Of a DNA stretch of 6,430 bases, positions 5,326-6,430 are shown one piece after another. A model generated the notes under the pieces. The model saw only the letters and a list, made by a program, of their open reading frames with translations, was not told where the DNA came from and searched no databases. The translations under genes were made by a program, and so were the position numbers. Position 1 is the stretch's first letter, and each line of letters starts with the position of its first letter. The stretch is from Lachnoclostridium phytofermentans (GTDB lineage: Bacteria; Bacillota; Clostridia; Lachnospirales; Lachnospiraceae), in the NCBI GenBank assembly GCA_003526525.1, contig DPVV01000247.1, forward strand, positions 1 through 6,430, given 5' to 3'.

Positions 5326-6430
5326 ATGAAAAAACAATATTATAAGTTTGTGTCAGTAGCCCTGATTGCTACAATGTTCGTTACCGGCTGTAGCAAGAAT
5401 TCTTCCGACATAAAGGATAATGCCACAAACTCAGAAGCAGTTGTCACAGAAGCTGTTGTCACAGAGACAGGACAAGTAACAGAGGAAGAGAAGGTACTAG
5501 AGGAAGTACAGGCACCAGGAAAAATAGTTTATAAGGTAACACCAGAGACAGAATCCGATATGAAAATGATGAATATACCAAATGCACCTTATTGGTTCCC
5601 AGCAGAGCTGTTGGAATGGAATCCGAAGGAAGCGAAAGATTTAGATTTGTATGTATCGAATGTTCCTCTGAAAAGTAGAGTAGATAAGAGTAAGCTGGTG
5701 AAAAGTAACCCGACCCAGTTAGCAGATTTTAAAGTTGCCGCATTATCTATCATGAATTCCAGTACAAGCGGAAATTCTCCGCATGGATTGAATCGCTTCA
5801 ATGCAAATACATTCTCCTATTGGCAATATGTAGACCAATTAGTATATTGGGGAGGTTCTGCCGGAGAAGGCCTCATTGTTCCACCTACGGCGGATGTAAC
5901 GGAGGCAGCTCATACCAATGGTGTTCCTATATTAGGTACCATATTCTTAGCACCAGAAGCATGGGGTGGAAAAATAGTATGGTTTGATGATTTCCTAAAA
6001 ACCGACGAAAACGGTCAATTTTTATTAGTGGATAAGTTAATCGAAGTATGTACAGTACTTGGCTTTGATGGCTGGTTCATTAATCAAGAAGTGGGCGGAA
6101 CGAAGGAAGCTCCATTAACGAAAGAATATGCTGATAACATGTTATCATTTGTACAGCAATTTAATGAGAAAGCAGCAGGTAAACTTTCCTTCATATGGTA
6201 TGATTCCATGACGGAAGAGGGCGTAATTGATTATCAAAATGCTCTTACAGATAAAAATGATGCTTACCTGATTGATGAAAATGGGAAAAAAGGTGCGGAC
6301 AGCATGTTTTTAAATTTTTGGTGGGCAGCAAGTGCATTAGCAGACCAGGAGTTGTTAATAAAATCCAATGAAAAAGCGAAAGAAAAAGGAATTAATCCAT
6401 ATGATCTTTATGCCGGAGATCGGAAGAGCG
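5326..6430 (+). CDS. GH85 endo-beta-N-acetylglucosaminidase, lipoprotein, 3'-truncated
   Basis: This enzyme cleaves the chitobiose core (GlcNAc-beta-1,4-GlcNAc) of N-linked glycans. The gene is open to the window end, with 368 codons visible. The start at 5326 follows AAAGGAGG (5313-5320) by 5 nt. Residues 1-22 are a lipoprotein signal: KK at the start, a hydrophobic stretch and lipobox VTGC with C22, so the protein should be anchored outside the membrane. An acidic Thr/Val/Glu-rich linker (about 35-63) holds a short tandem repeat. The GH85 domain starts near 85: FSYWQYVDQLVYWGG (163-177), VPILGTIFLAPEAWGG (200-215), and GFDGWFINQE (246-255), in which N253 and E255 match the Asn/Glu catalytic pair of EndoA-type enzymes. 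WYDSMTEEGVIDYQNAL (291-307) is also typical. Family members continue LYAG with a Val/Ile-Asp segment, but here LYAG is followed by DRKS, encoded by adapter-like bases 6417-6430. Genuine sequence therefore probably ends near 6416. Confidence 0.9.
   Translation, partial: MKKQYYKFVSVALIATMFVTGCSKNSSDIKDNATNSEAVVTEAVVTETGQVTEEEKVLEEVQAPGKIVYKVTPETESDMKMMNIPNAPYWFPAELLEWNPKEAKDLDLYVSNVPLKSRVDKSKLVKSNPTQLADFKVAALSIMNSSTSGNSPHGLNRFNANTFSYWQYVDQLVYWGGSAGEGLIVPPTADVTEAAHTNGVPILGTIFLAPEAWGGKIVWFDDFLKTDENGQFLLVDKLIEVCTVLGFDGWFINQEVGGTKEAPLTKEYADNMLSFVQQFNEKAAGKLSFIWYDSMTEEGVIDYQNALTDKNDAYLIDENGKKGADSMFLNFWWAASALADQELLIKSNEKAKEKGINPYDLYAGDRKS
5434..5463 (+). repeat. 15-bp tandem repeat in the GH85 linker
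   Basis: GAAGCAGTTGTCACA (5434-5448) is followed directly by GAAGCTGTTGTCACA (5449-5463), 14 of 15 identical, encoding EAVVT twice. It lies in the flexible linker between the lipid anchor and the catalytic domain and probably arose by slippage. Confidence 0.8.
6417..6430. other. Probable Illumina adapter sequence at the contig end
   Basis: The last 14 bases, AGATCGGAAGAGCG, equal the start of the standard Illumina TruSeq-type adapter read-through. They begin exactly where the GH85 protein departs from family expectation (after LYAG). Untrimmed adapter joined to a contig end is the simplest explanation. Confidence 0.85.

Noticed and set aside
5589..5801. Minus-strand open frame of 70 codons
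   Set aside because: It lies wholly inside the GH85 coding region, which has clear family motifs in the plus frame.

Overview
This is a low-GC, AT-rich window with strong AGGAGG-type ribosome binding sites. The gene families (a CPA2 antiporter with a PII-like partner, a secreted GH18-like enzyme with a CBM32 module, a GH85 lipoprotein) suggest a Gram-positive, Clostridia-like organism, plausibly a polysaccharide-degrading Lachnospiraceae-type bacterium. That placement is inference from family content and base composition. Both window edges cut genes. The right edge ends in 14 bases identical to the start of an Illumina adapter, so it is probably the end of a draft contig.

Left part (1-1560, + strand): the C-terminal 391 residues of a cation:proton antiporter are followed after 33 nt by a small PII-like protein. 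They look like one transcription unit, with the PII-like protein as a likely regulator of the transporter. Middle (1561-3010): a dyad-rich spacer contains a perfect 16-bp inverted repeat. A convergent minus-strand gene follows for a cytoplasmic seven-bladed beta-propeller protein of the lactonase family. Its upstream region has a promoter-like sequence with an 18-bp palindrome over the -10 box.

Scar region (2992-3623): the last 68 bp of the PII-like gene reappear at 2992-3059 with 64/68 identity. In this second copy the stop codon has become a leucine codon, so the PII tail is fused in frame to an unrelated, unrecognised acidic protein (3011-3484). The frame of that protein continues past its TAA for 24 more plausible codons. 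A clear intrinsic terminator closes the region. The beta-propeller gene therefore sits between two 1.5-kb-spaced direct repeats, which suggests insertion or rearrangement at the 3' end of the PII-like gene.

Right part (3712-6430): two glycoside hydrolase genes are divergently transcribed from a shared 249-nt spacer. The minus-strand gene encodes a secreted GH18-like enzyme (motif DAVNFDDE) with a Pro-Thr linker and a C-terminal F5/8 type C (CBM32) domain. The plus-strand gene encodes a lipoprotein endo-beta-N-acetylglucosaminidase of family GH85 (catalytic Asn-Gln-Glu), truncated by the window end. Together they suggest a glycoprotein N-glycan release locus.

I found no tRNA, rRNA, CRISPR array or intact transposase. 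No complete new system is demonstrated. The most unusual items are the chimeric PII-tail ORF with its duplicated flank, the divergent GH18-like/GH85 pair, and the adapter-like contig end.
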